From an uncultured Lachnospiraceae bacterium (GTDB taxonomy: Bacteria > Bacillota > Clostridia > Lachnospirales > Lachnospiraceae), in contig CABSCP010000001.1 of the NCBI GenBank assembly GCA_902476265.1, positions 484,286-548,285 of the forward strand: a DNA stretch of 64,000 bases, given 5' to 3'. Made by a program: the position numbers and the translations under genes. Positions 8,392 through 17,160 of this stretch are shown one piece after another. Numbering within the stretch: position 1 is the first letter of the stretch; each line of letters begins with the position of its first letter. The notes below the pieces were generated by a model. That model searched no databases and was not told the origin of the DNA. It saw only the letters and a program-made list of their open reading frames with translations.

Positions 8392-8877
8392 ATGACAAAA
8401 GAAGTGATGATTTCCATCCGGGGCCTTCAGTTTATGGAGGACGAATCGGAGGATGATATCGAAACGGTGCAGCAGGGCGAATATTATCTGCGGGGTGACA
8501 GCCGTTATCTGATATTTGAGGAATATATGGAAGGCTTTCATGAGCCTGTGAAAAATGTGCTGCGGTTTAAGGACAAAGAACTTTCCCTGACCAAAAGAGG
8601 GCTTTTAAATGTCCAGATGAATTTTGAGGAAGGAAAGAAAAACCTGACCCGTTATCAGACGCCCTACGGCGCAATCATGATCGGCCTGGATACCAGCCGG
8701 GTGGAATGCTTTGAAAAAGAGCACGAACTGAAGCTGGAGGTGGACTATACGCTGGAAGCCAATTATCAGTACGTGGCGGACTGCCATATCGTGATTGAAG
8801 CCAGGGAAAAGGGCGGAGAGCGGTTTGACTTTTTTGATGAGAATCTGGGAGAATCAGAAAACTATTCCGGTTCCTGA
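8392..8877 (+). CDS. DUF1934 family protein
   Basis: This 161-residue protein matches the DUF1934 pattern: a small calycin-like beta-barrel with a VMISIRGLQ N terminus, a YEEYMEGF-like segment (FEEYMEGF), a TPYGAIMIGLDT core and a YTLEANYQYVADCHI C-terminal strand. The function of the family is unknown. It follows murI by two bases and ends at a strong terminator, so it is probably the last gene of the murI operon. TTG 8386 is an alternative start; ATG 8392 is preferred. Confidence 0.78.
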   Translation: MTKEVMISIRGLQFMEDESEDDIETVQQGEYYLRGDSRYLIFEEYMEGFHEPVKNVLRFKDKELSLTKRGLLNVQMNFEEGKKNLTRYQTPYGAIMIGLDTSRVECFEKEHELKLEVDYTLEANYQYVADCHIVIEAREKGGERFDFFDENLGESENYSGS

Positions 8878-8896
8878 CAGAAGTCGATTTTTCGGA

Positions 8897-8931
8897 GAAC
8901 CGGCGTGGAAAAAACACGCCGGTTCTTTTTC
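8897..8931 (+). terminator. Rho-independent terminator after the DUF1934 gene
   Basis: GAACCGGCGTG (8897-8907) pairs perfectly with CACGCCGGTTC (8915-8925) around a seven-base loop and is followed by TTTTT. Confidence 0.92.
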
Positions 8932-8946
8932 CGTTCTACAGGCAAC

Positions 8947-9005
8947 TTGACAATTTATTCCCGTGCGCATACAATAATTGCAGATACAACTGTTGCAATA
9001 TGCAA
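8947..9005 (+). promoter_or_regulatory. ABC exporter operon promoter with palindromic operator
   Basis: TTGACA (8947-8952) and TACAAT (8970-8975) are 17 bases apart. The transcription start region holds the perfect palindrome TTGCAATATGCAA (8993-9005) and an upstream TTGCA half at 8978-8982. MarR proteins bind palindromes of this kind and the last gene of the operon encodes one, so it is a likely autoregulatory operator (inference). Confidence 0.65.
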
Positions 9006-9024
9006 GTGAGGAGGAATTACTTTT

Positions 9025-10752
9025 ATGCTGGGAAAATTGTTTTCCTATATGAAGCAATATAAGAAGTATGCCTGGGCGGCCATGTTCTGCGTGGCGGTGG
9101 AATCGATATTTGAACTGGTCATCCCGCTGATCATGGCGGATATGGTGGATATCGGCGTGGCCAACCAGGATAAGGCCTACATTTTTGAAAAGGGAGGACT
9201 GATGATTCTCTGCGCGCTGCTGGCCTTGATTCTGGGGATCGGGAGCGCGAAGTTTTCAGCCTTGTGCGGACAGGGCCTTGGGGCCAATCTGCGGGAAGCG
9301 GAATATAAAAAGCTGCAGTCCTTTTCTTTTTCCAATATTGACCATTTCCGGGTTTCTTCCCTGGTGACCAGACTGACCAGCGACGTGACGGTGATCCAGA
9401 ATTCGGTTTCCACCGGCGTCCGCCCGGTATGCCGGGCGCCGGTGATGCTGGTGATGGCCACCGGCGCGGCTTTTTTTATCAATAAGGATCTGGCGCTTGT
9501 ATTTCTGGTGGCGCTGCCGGTGCTGGGATTTCTGCTGTTTGAGATCGTGCTCCATGTGCGCCCTCTTTATACCCGGATGCAGTCCGCGATTGACCTGGTG
9601 AACCGGATCGTTCAGGAAAACCTCATTGCCATCCGGGTGGTGAAGGCTTATGTCCGGGGAGATTATGAGAAGCAGAAATTTACCGAAGTGAATGAAAATC
9701 TGCGCGCACAGTCGGAAACGGCCTTCAAGCTGGCAGCGCTGAACATGCCCGCCATGCAGTTCGTGATGTATTCCACGATTCTGGCGATCCTGTGGTTCGG
9801 CGGCGGCAAGATCAGAACCGGCGGTCTGCAGGTGGGGGAACTGACCGGGTTTTTGAGCTATGTGCTCCAGATCTTAAACTCCCTGATGATGATTTCCAAC
9901 GTGTTCATGATGCTCACCCGTTCCATGGCCAGCGGACGCCGGATTCTGGAGATCATGGAAGAAGAGGTGGAAATCACGGATGAGGAGGCAAAGCCCATTG
10001 AAGTGAAGCGCGGGGCGATACGGTTTGAACATGTGTATTTTAAATACCGTCAAAATGCGGAAGAGTACGTGCTTTCCGATATCAATCTGGACATTAAGGA
10101 GGGACAGACGGTGGGCATCATCGGCCAGACGGGCGCGGCAAAAACCACTCTGGTGCAGTTGATTCCCAGGCTTTATGAAGCTTCCCGGGGATGTGTCTAT
10201 GTGGACGGCATTCCGGTACAGCAGTATCCGCTGGTCCATCTGCGGGATGCCATTGCGGTGGTGCTCCAGAAGAATACGCTGTTTTCCGGAACGGTGAAGG
10301 AAAATCTGCGCTGGGGTAAAGAAGACGCCACGGAAGAGGAAATCGGGGAGGCCTGCCAGATCGCCTGTGTGGACGAATTTATCGACCGGCTGGAAAAAGG
10401 CTATGATACCGATCTGGGGCAGGGCGGTGTGAATGTTTCCGGCGGACAAAAGCAGCGTCTGTGCATTGCGAGAGCGGTTTTAAAAAAGCCGAAGGTGCTC
10501 ATCCTGGACGATTCCACCAGCGCGGTGGATACGGCAACGGAAGCGAAGATTCGACAGGGGCTGGCAGAAAAGCTGCCGGATATGACGAAGATCATCATCG
10601 CCCAGCGGATCACTTCCGTGCTCCATGCGGATCAGATTGTCATTTTGGATGACGGAAGGATCGATGCGGTGGGAACCCATGAACAGCTGCTGGCCCAAAA
10701 CCGGATTTATCAGGAAATTTATCGTTCCCAGCAGGAAGGAGGGCAGCTGTAA
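9025..10752 (+). CDS. ABC exporter half-transporter, degenerate-site subunit
   Basis: The 575-residue protein has a six-helix exporter domain (about 1-310) fused to an ATP-binding domain. Walker A is GQTGAAKT at 367-374, with Ala in place of the third Gly. The signature is VSGGQKQR, and Walker B is ILDDSTSAVD with Asp496 at the position of the catalytic Glu. A Glu-to-Asp change in one subunit is the hallmark of heterodimeric exporters (BmrCD, TM287/288 type) with one non-hydrolysing site. The partner is the next gene, which starts one base inside this stop. The substrate is probably a drug or lipid, but unknown. Confidence 0.9.
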   Translation: MLGKLFSYMKQYKKYAWAAMFCVAVESIFELVIPLIMADMVDIGVANQDKAYIFEKGGLMILCALLALILGIGSAKFSALCGQGLGANLREAEYKKLQSFSFSNIDHFRVSSLVTRLTSDVTVIQNSVSTGVRPVCRAPVMLVMATGAAFFINKDLALVFLVALPVLGFLLFEIVLHVRPLYTRMQSAIDLVNRIVQENLIAIRVVKAYVRGDYEKQKFTEVNENLRAQSETAFKLAALNMPAMQFVMYSTILAILWFGGGKIRTGGLQVGELTGFLSYVLQILNSLMMISNVFMMLTRSMASGRRILEIMEEEVEITDEEAKPIEVKRGAIRFEHVYFKYRQNAEEYVLSDINLDIKEGQTVGIIGQTGAAKTTLVQLIPRLYEASRGCVYVDGIPVQQYPLVHLRDAIAVVLQKNTLFSGTVKENLRWGKEDATEEEIGEACQIACVDEFIDRLEKGYDTDLGQGGVNVSGGQKQRLCIARAVLKKPKVLILDDSTSAVDTATEAKIRQGLAEKLPDMTKIIIAQRITSVLHADQIVILDDGRIDAVGTHEQLLAQNRIYQEIYRSQQEGGQL

Positions 10753-12659
10753 TGGCGAAGTATGTAGGATATAAAAGACCGAAAGATACCAAAAAGGCCG
10801 TCAAAAATCTGCTCCGGTATCTGGGGTATCATAAATGGATGCTTCTGCTGGTGGCGGTGCTGGTGACCGTTTCAAGCGGCGCCAATATTTTAGGCACTTA
10901 TATGATCAAACCTGTGATAAACGATTATGCCCTGCCCGGGGATATCCCGGGGCTGATCCGGGTGCTTCTGCTTATGGGAGGCATGTATCTGTGCGGCGTG
11001 GCGGCCACTTTCGGCTATAACCGGCTGATGGTGCATACCGCCCAGAATGTGGTCAGCGAGATCCGTCGGGATTTGTTTGAACATGTGCAGACCCTTCCAC
11101 TGTCCTATTTCGACGCCCATACCCACGGGGAACTGATGAGCCGGTTTACCAACGATGTGGACACGGTGCAGGAGGCTTTAAACAACAGTTTTTCGCTGCT
11201 GATCCAGAGCTTTCTGATGTTGACAGGTACCATCACCATGCTGCTGGTCTTAAGCGTGCGCCTGTCGTTGATCGTCATCGTCTTTTTGGGGCTGATGTTC
11301 GCTTTTATCAAATATAACGGCAGCAGGAGTAAAAAATATTTCAACCGGCAGCAGGCTGCGCTGGCTTCCATCAACGGTTTTGTGGAAGAAATGGTGGCCG
11401 GACAGAAGGTAGAGAAAGTGTTCAATCATGAAAAACAGGACTTAGAGGAGTTCTGCAGGAGGAACGAAGCGCTGCGGCAGGCTTCCACCAGCGCGCTGAC
11501 CTACTCCGGTATGATGGTGCCCACCATTGTGAGCCTGTCTTATGTAAACTATGCGGTATCCGCCTGTGTGGGCGGCATGTTTGCGCTGACCGGACTTCTG
11601 GATCTGGGATCCCTGGCTTCCTATTTGGTATATGTGCGTCAGAGCGCCATGCCTTTAAACCAGTTCACCCAGCAGGTGAATTTCCTGCTTTCCGCCCTGT
11701 CCGGCGCGGAGCGGATTTTTGACATGATGGAGGTAGAACCGGAGACGGACGAAGGAGGGGTGACGCTGTGCAGCGTGAAGGAAATGCCCGGAGGGGTTCT
11801 GAAAGAGTGTGGGGAATATACGGGCAGCTTCGCATGGAAGGTCCCTCAAAACCTGTGGGAAACCTTCTCCCAAAAAAACGCCGCTCCCGGCAGCGCTTTG
11901 TCACACGGCGGATGGCTGGTACCTCTGAGAGGGGATGTGCGGTTTTGTGATGTGGTGTTTGGCTATGTACCGGAAAAAACGATCTTAAACGGGATCAGCC
12001 TGTTCGCAAAGCCGGGGCAGAAGATCGCCTTTGTGGGTTCCACGGGGGCCGGAAAAACGACGATCATCAACCTGATTAACCGGTTTTATGAAATCCAGAG
12101 CGGAACCATCACCTATGACGGCATCGATATCCGGCAGATCAAAAAAGATGACCTGCGCCGTTCCCTTTCCATGGTCATTCAGGATACGCATCTGTTCACC
12201 GGGACCATTGCGGATAACATCCGCTACGGCAGGCTTTCCGCCACCGATTGTGAGGTGAGGGAGGCGGCGGAAATCGCCAATGCGGATTCCTTTATCCGCA
12301 GGCTTCCCAACGGTTACGACACCATGCTTTACGGGGACGGCAGCAATCTTTCCCAGGGACAGCGACAGCTTCTGGCCATCGCCAGGGCGGCCATCTCCCA
12401 TCCGCCGGTGCTGGTGCTGGATGAAGCGACCAGCTCTATTGATACCAGAACCGAGAGGCTGATTGAAAAAGGGATGGACCGGCTGATGGATAACAGGACC
12501 GTATTTGTGATCGCCCACCGCCTTTCCACGGTGCGCAACTCCAAAGCCATCATGGTGTTGGAAAAGGGAAACATTATGGAACGGGGCAGTCATGAAGAAC
12601 TGCTGGCTCAAAAGGGCCGCTACTATCAGCTCTATACCGGACAGTTTGAGTTGGAATGA
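10752..12659 (+). CDS. ABC exporter half-transporter, canonical catalytic subunit
   Basis: The 635-residue partner of the preceding subunit has six transmembrane helices followed by an ATP-binding domain. Walker A is GSTGAGKT (429-436), the signature is LSQGQRQL, and Walker B is VLDEATSS with catalytic Glu558. Compared with homologues, the linker between the membrane and nucleotide domains carries an extra stretch of about 50 residues (around 335-390), which is rich in Gly, Ser, Trp and Lys and not recognised. The start overlaps the previous stop by one base (TAATG). The operon continues into marR. Confidence 0.9.
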   Translation: MAKYVGYKRPKDTKKAVKNLLRYLGYHKWMLLLVAVLVTVSSGANILGTYMIKPVINDYALPGDIPGLIRVLLLMGGMYLCGVAATFGYNRLMVHTAQNVVSEIRRDLFEHVQTLPLSYFDAHTHGELMSRFTNDVDTVQEALNNSFSLLIQSFLMLTGTITMLLVLSVRLSLIVIVFLGLMFAFIKYNGSRSKKYFNRQQAALASINGFVEEMVAGQKVEKVFNHEKQDLEEFCRRNEALRQASTSALTYSGMMVPTIVSLSYVNYAVSACVGGMFALTGLLDLGSLASYLVYVRQSAMPLNQFTQQVNFLLSALSGAERIFDMMEVEPETDEGGVTLCSVKEMPGGVLKECGEYTGSFAWKVPQNLWETFSQKNAAPGSALSHGGWLVPLRGDVRFCDVVFGYVPEKTILNGISLFAKPGQKIAFVGSTGAGKTTIINLINRFYEIQSGTITYDGIDIRQIKKDDLRRSLSMVIQDTHLFTGTIADNIRYGRLSATDCEVREAAEIANADSFIRRLPNGYDTMLYGDGSNLSQGQRQLLAIARAAISHPPVLVLDEATSSIDTRTERLIEKGMDRLMDNRTVFVIAHRLSTVRNSKAIMVLEKGNIMERGSHEELLAQKGRYYQLYTGQFELE

Positions 12660-12673
12660 AAAAGGAGACCGCC

Positions 12674-13129
12674 ATGGAAGAAAATAATTTCAGAAAAGCA
12701 CAGGTGCGGGAAAAGCTGTTCCGGCTGGATCATCTGCGCAGGGATCTTTTAAAACCGGGATTTCTGGAGCTGGGCCTTACATTGGGCCAGGGCCAGCCCC
12801 GCATTTTAAAATATCTCAATGAAAAAGAGCCCAGGAGCCAGAAAGAACTGGCTCAGCTGTGCAGAATGGATGTGACCACGATTTCACGGACGCTGGACCG
12901 GATGGCGGAGACCGGCCTGATCGAAAGGCAAATCAATCCTGAGTGCCGTAGGTCCTGCAATATTCTGTTGACCCGGAAAGGGGAGGAAACGGCGCAGGCG
13001 GTACAGGAAAGTTTTGACAGCCTGGATGAAATGCTCTGCAGAGGGTTCTCGGAGGATGAACTGGAGCAGCTGTCCCGGTGGCTCGACCGTCTTGCGGACA
13101 ATTTGGAACCCCATAAGGAACAGAAATAG
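12674..13129 (+). CDS. MarR family transcriptional regulator
   Basis: The 151-residue winged-helix protein has a central helix-turn-helix (SQKELAQLCRMDVTTISRTL) and a wing with GLIERQINPECRRS, typical of MarR. It probably represses its own ABC operon through the palindrome near the operon promoter. ATG 12656 overlaps the ABC stop, but ATG 12674 sits six bases after AAGGAG and is preferred. Confidence 0.88.
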   Translation: MEENNFRKAQVREKLFRLDHLRRDLLKPGFLELGLTLGQGQPRILKYLNEKEPRSQKELAQLCRMDVTTISRTLDRMAETGLIERQINPECRRSCNILLTRKGEETAQAVQESFDSLDEMLCRGFSEDELEQLSRWLDRLADNLEPHKEQK

Positions 13130-13151
13130 CAGGATATATGAATATTTGATT

Positions 13152-13188
13152 AAAAACCGGCCGTTTGATTTTACATCGGCCGGTTTTT
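13152..13188 (+). terminator. Terminator of the ABC-marR operon
   Basis: AAAAACCGGCCG (13152-13163) pairs perfectly with CGGCCGGTTTTT (13177-13188), with a 13-base loop and the T run inside the arm. Confidence 0.9.
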
Positions 13189-13222
13189 GTGCTATTCTAC
13201 GATAGAAGGGGAAGGAACAGAT

Positions 13223-14605
13223 ATGAATGATAAACAGGATTTGAATGATATCGGCGACAGAATCCGGGATGCCGTGCAGGATGCCATTGCCACCGGAGAT
13301 TTCGGACAGATTAATATCATAGTGAGCAACACCGTCGGAGGCGCCATGGACGAAGTCCGCAGGCAGGTCAACCAGGTGCATGACAGGATCAACAGGCCTT
13401 TGGATAATGGAGGGCGGAGGACGGATAATGCCGGGGATAGCGGGCGGCAGGACTATGCCTCCCGCTACCGTAACAGAAACACAACCAGGACACCCAGGTA
13501 TCCCAGAACACCCCGGTATCCCAGACAGAATCAGGGCGGACAGACGACCCGGGAATACAGCAGCTCGTTGGAAACCACGGGGTATCGAAGCCCGAATCCC
13601 AATTCAAAACTTCGCAGATTTATCCGTCCCAACGGGAAGGTTGCCGGGATTTTATACACGGTTTTCGGCAGTATCGGGATGGGGATTTTCGGACTCACAT
13701 CGCTTGGATTTTTGATCACGCTCATCGCGGCAGGTCCCGACTATGGCTGGGGCTGGCTGACGGCGCTTTTCTTCCTGATCACGGGCGGTTTTGCCATCAT
13801 GCTGGGGAAAGGCTGCGGCCTTCAGGCCCGTCTGAAGCGTGCCGAGCGCTATTTGAAGCTGGCCCGGGAAAATATGTATCTGAGGCTGGAGGATCTGGCG
13901 GCCCATACGGGACAGAGCGTGCGCAAAGTCCGCAGGGACGTCCGCAGGATGCTGCAGAGCGGGATTTTTCCGGAAGGGCATATGGATGCCAAAGAAACCG
14001 TTCTTGTTTTGAATGATGAGACTTGGGACCGGTATCTGGCGGAGCAGAAGGAATATCTGGAAAGGCAGCGGCTGGAGGAAGCCGGAAAGCGGGAGGCTGT
14101 CCGGGAACAACAGGAAGCCGGAAAGGATCTGACCGCGGAAGAACAGATCGAGAAGGACGGACATGAGTATATGAACCGTCTGCGGGAATTAAATGTCCAG
14201 ATTCCGGGAGAAGTCATCTCCAACAAGCTCTATCAGCTGGATTATCTGCTGCAGCGTATTTTTATGGTGTTAAAGGAGCATCCGGAGAAATGTCCCCAGA
14301 TGCGCAAGTTTATGGATTACTATCTGCCCACCACGGTGAAACTGGTGGAATCTTATGCGGATTTTGACCGGGCCGGCGTGCAGGGAGAGAATATTAAATC
14401 CGCCAAGGCGGAAATTGAAAAGACGATGGATACCATCAACCAGGCTTTTGAAAAGCTTTTGGACGATATGTATCAGGATGCGGCTTTTGAAGCGGCTGCA
14501 GATGCAAAGGTTTTAAAGACCGTGCTGGCACAGGACGGCTATATGAAAAGTGATTTCAGCTTAAACTTAGAGAAAGAGGGGGAAATTCATGAGTCAGGAA
14601 CTTGA
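13223..14605 (+). CDS. XpaC-like protein (5-bromo-4-chloroindolyl phosphate hydrolysis family)
   Basis: The 460-residue protein has an N-terminal soluble part ending in an Arg/Pro/Tyr-rich low-complexity stretch (about 70-130), then two membrane helices (about 140-200). A wHTH-like segment follows (YLRLEDLAAHTGQSVRKVRR), then a long C-terminal helical XpaC domain with LDYLLQRIF and YYLPTTVKL motifs. XpaC was named for a Bacillus activity; its real function is unknown. The gene overlaps telA by 17 bases, and the XpaC-TelA pairing is recurrent in Firmicutes. ATG 13223 is chosen because of the GGGGAAGGA upstream. Confidence 0.83.
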   Translation: MNDKQDLNDIGDRIRDAVQDAIATGDFGQINIIVSNTVGGAMDEVRRQVNQVHDRINRPLDNGGRRTDNAGDSGRQDYASRYRNRNTTRTPRYPRTPRYPRQNQGGQTTREYSSSLETTGYRSPNPNSKLRRFIRPNGKVAGILYTVFGSIGMGIFGLTSLGFLITLIAAGPDYGWGWLTALFFLITGGFAIMLGKGCGLQARLKRAERYLKLARENMYLRLEDLAAHTGQSVRKVRRDVRRMLQSGIFPEGHMDAKETVLVLNDETWDRYLAEQKEYLERQRLEEAGKREAVREQQEAGKDLTAEEQIEKDGHEYMNRLRELNVQIPGEVISNKLYQLDYLLQRIFMVLKEHPEKCPQMRKFMDYYLPTTVKLVESYADFDRAGVQGENIKSAKAEIEKTMDTINQAFEKLLDDMYQDAAFEAAADAKVLKTVLAQDGYMKSDFSLNLEKEGEIHESGT

Positions 14606-15761
14606 ACAAATGCTGCAGGAGGCGCCTATGCCGACGTTGACACTGGAACCTTTCGGAGAGGAAAAAAAGGAACCGGCTGCACCGGCTGTTGTGGCGGCGG
14701 AACCTGCCAGGGAGGATGAAACGGAGAAGCTCAAAGCGATTCTGACGCCTCAGGAACAGCGTCAGGTGGAAGAATTTGCGAAGCAGATCGATATCACAAA
14801 TTCCCAGATGGTGCTTCAATACGGAGCCAGCTCCCAGAAGAAAATCGCGGACTTTTCCGAGGTGGCGCTGGGCAATGTGCGCACCAAGGATCTGGGGGAA
14901 ATCGGCAATGAGCTGGCCCAGGTAGTTACCGAATTAAAGAGCATTGACGATGATGAGGAAGAAAAGGGATTCCTGGGATTTTTTAAGAAAAACACCAACC
15001 GCCTTGCCAATATGAAGGCAAGGTATGATAAGGCGGAGGTCAATGTGAACCGGATCTGCTCCATGCTGGAAGGACATCAGCGTCAGCTTTTAAAGGATGC
15101 CGCCATGCTGGATCAGATGTACCAGCTGAACCTGAATTATTATAAGGAACTTTCCATGTACATCCTGGCGGGCAAGCAGAAGCTGGAACAGGTGCGTGCC
15201 CAGGAACTTCCGGCGCTTCTGGCCCGGGCCAAGGAGAGCGGCCTGCCGGAAGATACCCAGAAGGCCAAGGATCTTTCCGAGCTGTGTAACCGGTTTGAGA
15301 AAAAGATTTACGATCTGGAACTGACCAGAACGGTGGCCATGCAGATGGCGCCTCAGATCCGCCTGATCCAGAGCAATGATACGGTGATGTCCGAAAAGAT
15401 CCAGTCCACGCTGGTGAATACGATCCCGCTGTGGAAGAGCCAGATGGTGCTCGCCATCGGCGTGGATCATTCCGCCCAGGCAGCCAAGGCCCAGCGGGAG
15501 GTTACGGATATGACCAATGAGCTGTTGAAGAAGAACGCGGAGGCGTTAAAGATCGCCACTGTGGAAACGGCCAAGGAATCCGAGCGCGGAATTGTGGACA
15601 TTGAAACGTTAAAAAAGACCAACGAAACGCTGATCTCCACTTTGGATGAAGTGATGCATATTCAGGAGGAAGGCCGGAATAAGCGTCGGGAAGCGGAAGC
15701 GGAGCTTTTGCAGATCGAGGATACCATGCGGGCCAAGCTGATGGAAATGAGTCAAAAGTAA
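14589..15761 (+). CDS. telA: TelA/KlaA family protein (toxic anion resistance)
   Basis: The 390-residue, mostly helical, coiled-coil-rich cytosolic protein matches the TelA family. Marker segments include YGASSQKKIADFSE, LGFFKKNTNRLANMKARYDKAE and MAPQIRLIQSND. The family has been linked to tellurite resistance and to envelope stress or antibiotic tolerance; the molecular role is not settled. The first 45 residues are Glu/Pro/Ala-rich. Its start lies inside the end of the xpaC-like gene, indicating coupling, and a zinc-ribbon gene follows after 45 bases. Confidence 0.9.
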   Translation: MSQELEQMLQEAPMPTLTLEPFGEEKKEPAAPAVVAAEPAREDETEKLKAILTPQEQRQVEEFAKQIDITNSQMVLQYGASSQKKIADFSEVALGNVRTKDLGEIGNELAQVVTELKSIDDDEEEKGFLGFFKKNTNRLANMKARYDKAEVNVNRICSMLEGHQRQLLKDAAMLDQMYQLNLNYYKELSMYILAGKQKLEQVRAQELPALLARAKESGLPEDTQKAKDLSELCNRFEKKIYDLELTRTVAMQMAPQIRLIQSNDTVMSEKIQSTLVNTIPLWKSQMVLAIGVDHSAQAAKAQREVTDMTNELLKKNAEALKIATVETAKESERGIVDIETLKKTNETLISTLDEVMHIQEEGRNKRREAEAELLQIEDTMRAKLMEMSQK

Positions 15762-15806
15762 TAAGATTACGGAACTGATAACAGCAAAGAATAAGGAGGT
15801 TACAAA

Positions 15807-16292
15807 ATGGCATTTTTTGAAAAATTCGGGGAAACAATTTCGACAAAAGGAAAGGAAGCGGCTCAGAAGGCCAAAGAGGTTGCGGATCTGGCAAAGCTGA
15901 ACGCGCAGATCGGCCAGCTGGAGGGTAAAATCAAAACCTGGTATCAGGTGGTCGGTGAAAAGGTGTATCAGAGCGAAAAGGATCAGGAGCATTCCGCGAT
16001 GGAAGTGGAATTTTCCATGATCACAGACGCTTTTGCCGAAATCGGCAGACTGAAAAAGCAGATCGCGGATATCAAAGGTTTAAAGGAGTGTCCGGCATGC
16101 CATGCCCAGGTGGACAGGGAAGCGCAGTTCTGCCCGAAGTGCGGCGCAAAGCTGGAAGAGGAGGAAGAGTGCTGCAGCACGGAAGAAACCTGCTGTTCCT
16201 GTGAAGAGGAAGCATGTGAACCCGAAACAGACACAGAAGAGAGCTGTTCCTGCACAGAAGAAGCTCCTGTTGAAGAAACACCGGCGGAATAA
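15807..16292 (+). CDS. Coiled-coil zinc-ribbon protein of the xpaC-telA operon
   Basis: This 161-residue protein has an N-terminal helical region (about 1-90) with a TKGKEAAQKAKE amphipathic helix. A CPACHAQVDREAQFCPKCG zinc ribbon (about 93-112) follows, then an acidic Cys/Glu/Thr-rich tail with many cysteines. Similar coiled-coil zinc-ribbon proteins accompany TelA genes, but no molecular function is known. AAGGAGG lies ten bases before the ATG. Confidence 0.75.
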   Translation: MAFFEKFGETISTKGKEAAQKAKEVADLAKLNAQIGQLEGKIKTWYQVVGEKVYQSEKDQEHSAMEVEFSMITDAFAEIGRLKKQIADIKGLKECPACHAQVDREAQFCPKCGAKLEEEEECCSTEETCCSCEEEACEPETDTEESCSCTEEAPVEETPAE

Positions 16293-16334
16293 AAATATTT
16301 CCTCAAAAGGGAAAATTTGAACGGGAGAAAACGG

Positions 16335-17117
16335 ATGCGAATCAGACTGGTAGTTACAGATCTTGACGACACTATTCTTCGGAGAGACGGAAGCTTTTCC
16401 GAAAAAACACAACAGGTTTTCAAACGTCTGCGGGCGGCCGGTATCCCGGCCGCCTTTGCTACGGCCAGGTTTCATACGGCGGAGCTGGCAGATCAGCTCA
16501 AAGCAGCATATACCATCAATACCGACGGCACTCTGATTCAGACAGCAGGGGGAGAAGTGATCTGCAAATGGACTTTTTCCCGGGATGCTGCAAACGGCAT
16601 TCTGGACTGCATTCATGAAATTGATCCGGATACAGATGTGGTGATTCCGGTGCAGGAAGAAATCAGAAGAAATTGCCGGGCCCCTTTTTGGGGAGATGCG
16701 CTGAAAATTGTGGCACAGCTTCCGGAGGGAGCGGCGGAAAAAATCGCTCGAAATTTTGACTGCAAAGTGATCCGTTATCGGGGAGAAAACCGTTACAGCT
16801 TTCTGCCTCCGAAAGCGGGAAAGGTGGAAGCGATCCGGGCGCTGGCGGATTTTCTGGGAATCAGGATGGAGGAAGTGGCTGCTTTCGGGGATGATCTGGG
16901 AGACATTCCGATGCTTTCAGCCTGCGGCCTGGGTGTGGCGGTGGAAAACGCGCTTCCGGAAGTGAGGGAGGCAGCGGACTATGTATGCAGCGCATGTGAA
17001 GAGGACGGTGTGGCGAAATTTTTAGAAAAGCATCTTTTACAGGACAGCGGGACGGAAACGGATTGTCCGCCTTGTGAAAACAGATATATTTCTCTTGCGA
17101 ACAGGCGGAAAATATGA
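16335..17117 (+). CDS. HAD superfamily phosphatase, Cof type
   Basis: The 260-residue protein is a Cof-type (IIB cap) HAD hydrolase. Motif I is VVTDLDDTIL (Asp9 and Asp11), motif II is the Thr in PAAFATAR, a Lys in the PKAGKVEAI stretch serves as motif III, and motif IV is AAFGDDLGDIPML. It would dephosphorylate a sugar phosphate or flavin-type metabolite; the substrate is unknown. The frame extends to TTG 16317, but ATG 16335 after GGGAG is the likely start. The AGCS promoter overlaps its stop. Confidence 0.87.
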   Translation: MRIRLVVTDLDDTILRRDGSFSEKTQQVFKRLRAAGIPAAFATARFHTAELADQLKAAYTINTDGTLIQTAGGEVICKWTFSRDAANGILDCIHEIDPDTDVVIPVQEEIRRNCRAPFWGDALKIVAQLPEGAAEKIARNFDCKVIRYRGENRYSFLPPKAGKVEAIRALADFLGIRMEEVAAFGDDLGDIPMLSACGLGVAVENALPEVREAADYVCSACEEDGVAKFLEKHLLQDSGTETDCPPCENRYISLANRRKI

Positions 17118-17123
17118 TATAGT
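17095..17123 (+). promoter_or_regulatory. Promoter of the AGCS symporter gene
   Basis: TTGCGA (17095-17100) and TATAGT (17118-17123) are 17 bases apart, overlapping the end of the HAD gene, 38 bases before the symporter ATG. Confidence 0.55.
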
Positions 17124-17160
17124 AGCCACGTTCGTGAAAAAAATATGAGGGAGAAATGTT

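Noticed and set aside
10123..10146. Ala in Walker A of the first ABC subunit as a sign of inactivity
   Set aside because: The essential Lys and Thr are kept, and related exporters tolerate this change; only the Glu-to-Asp change in Walker B is taken as meaningful.
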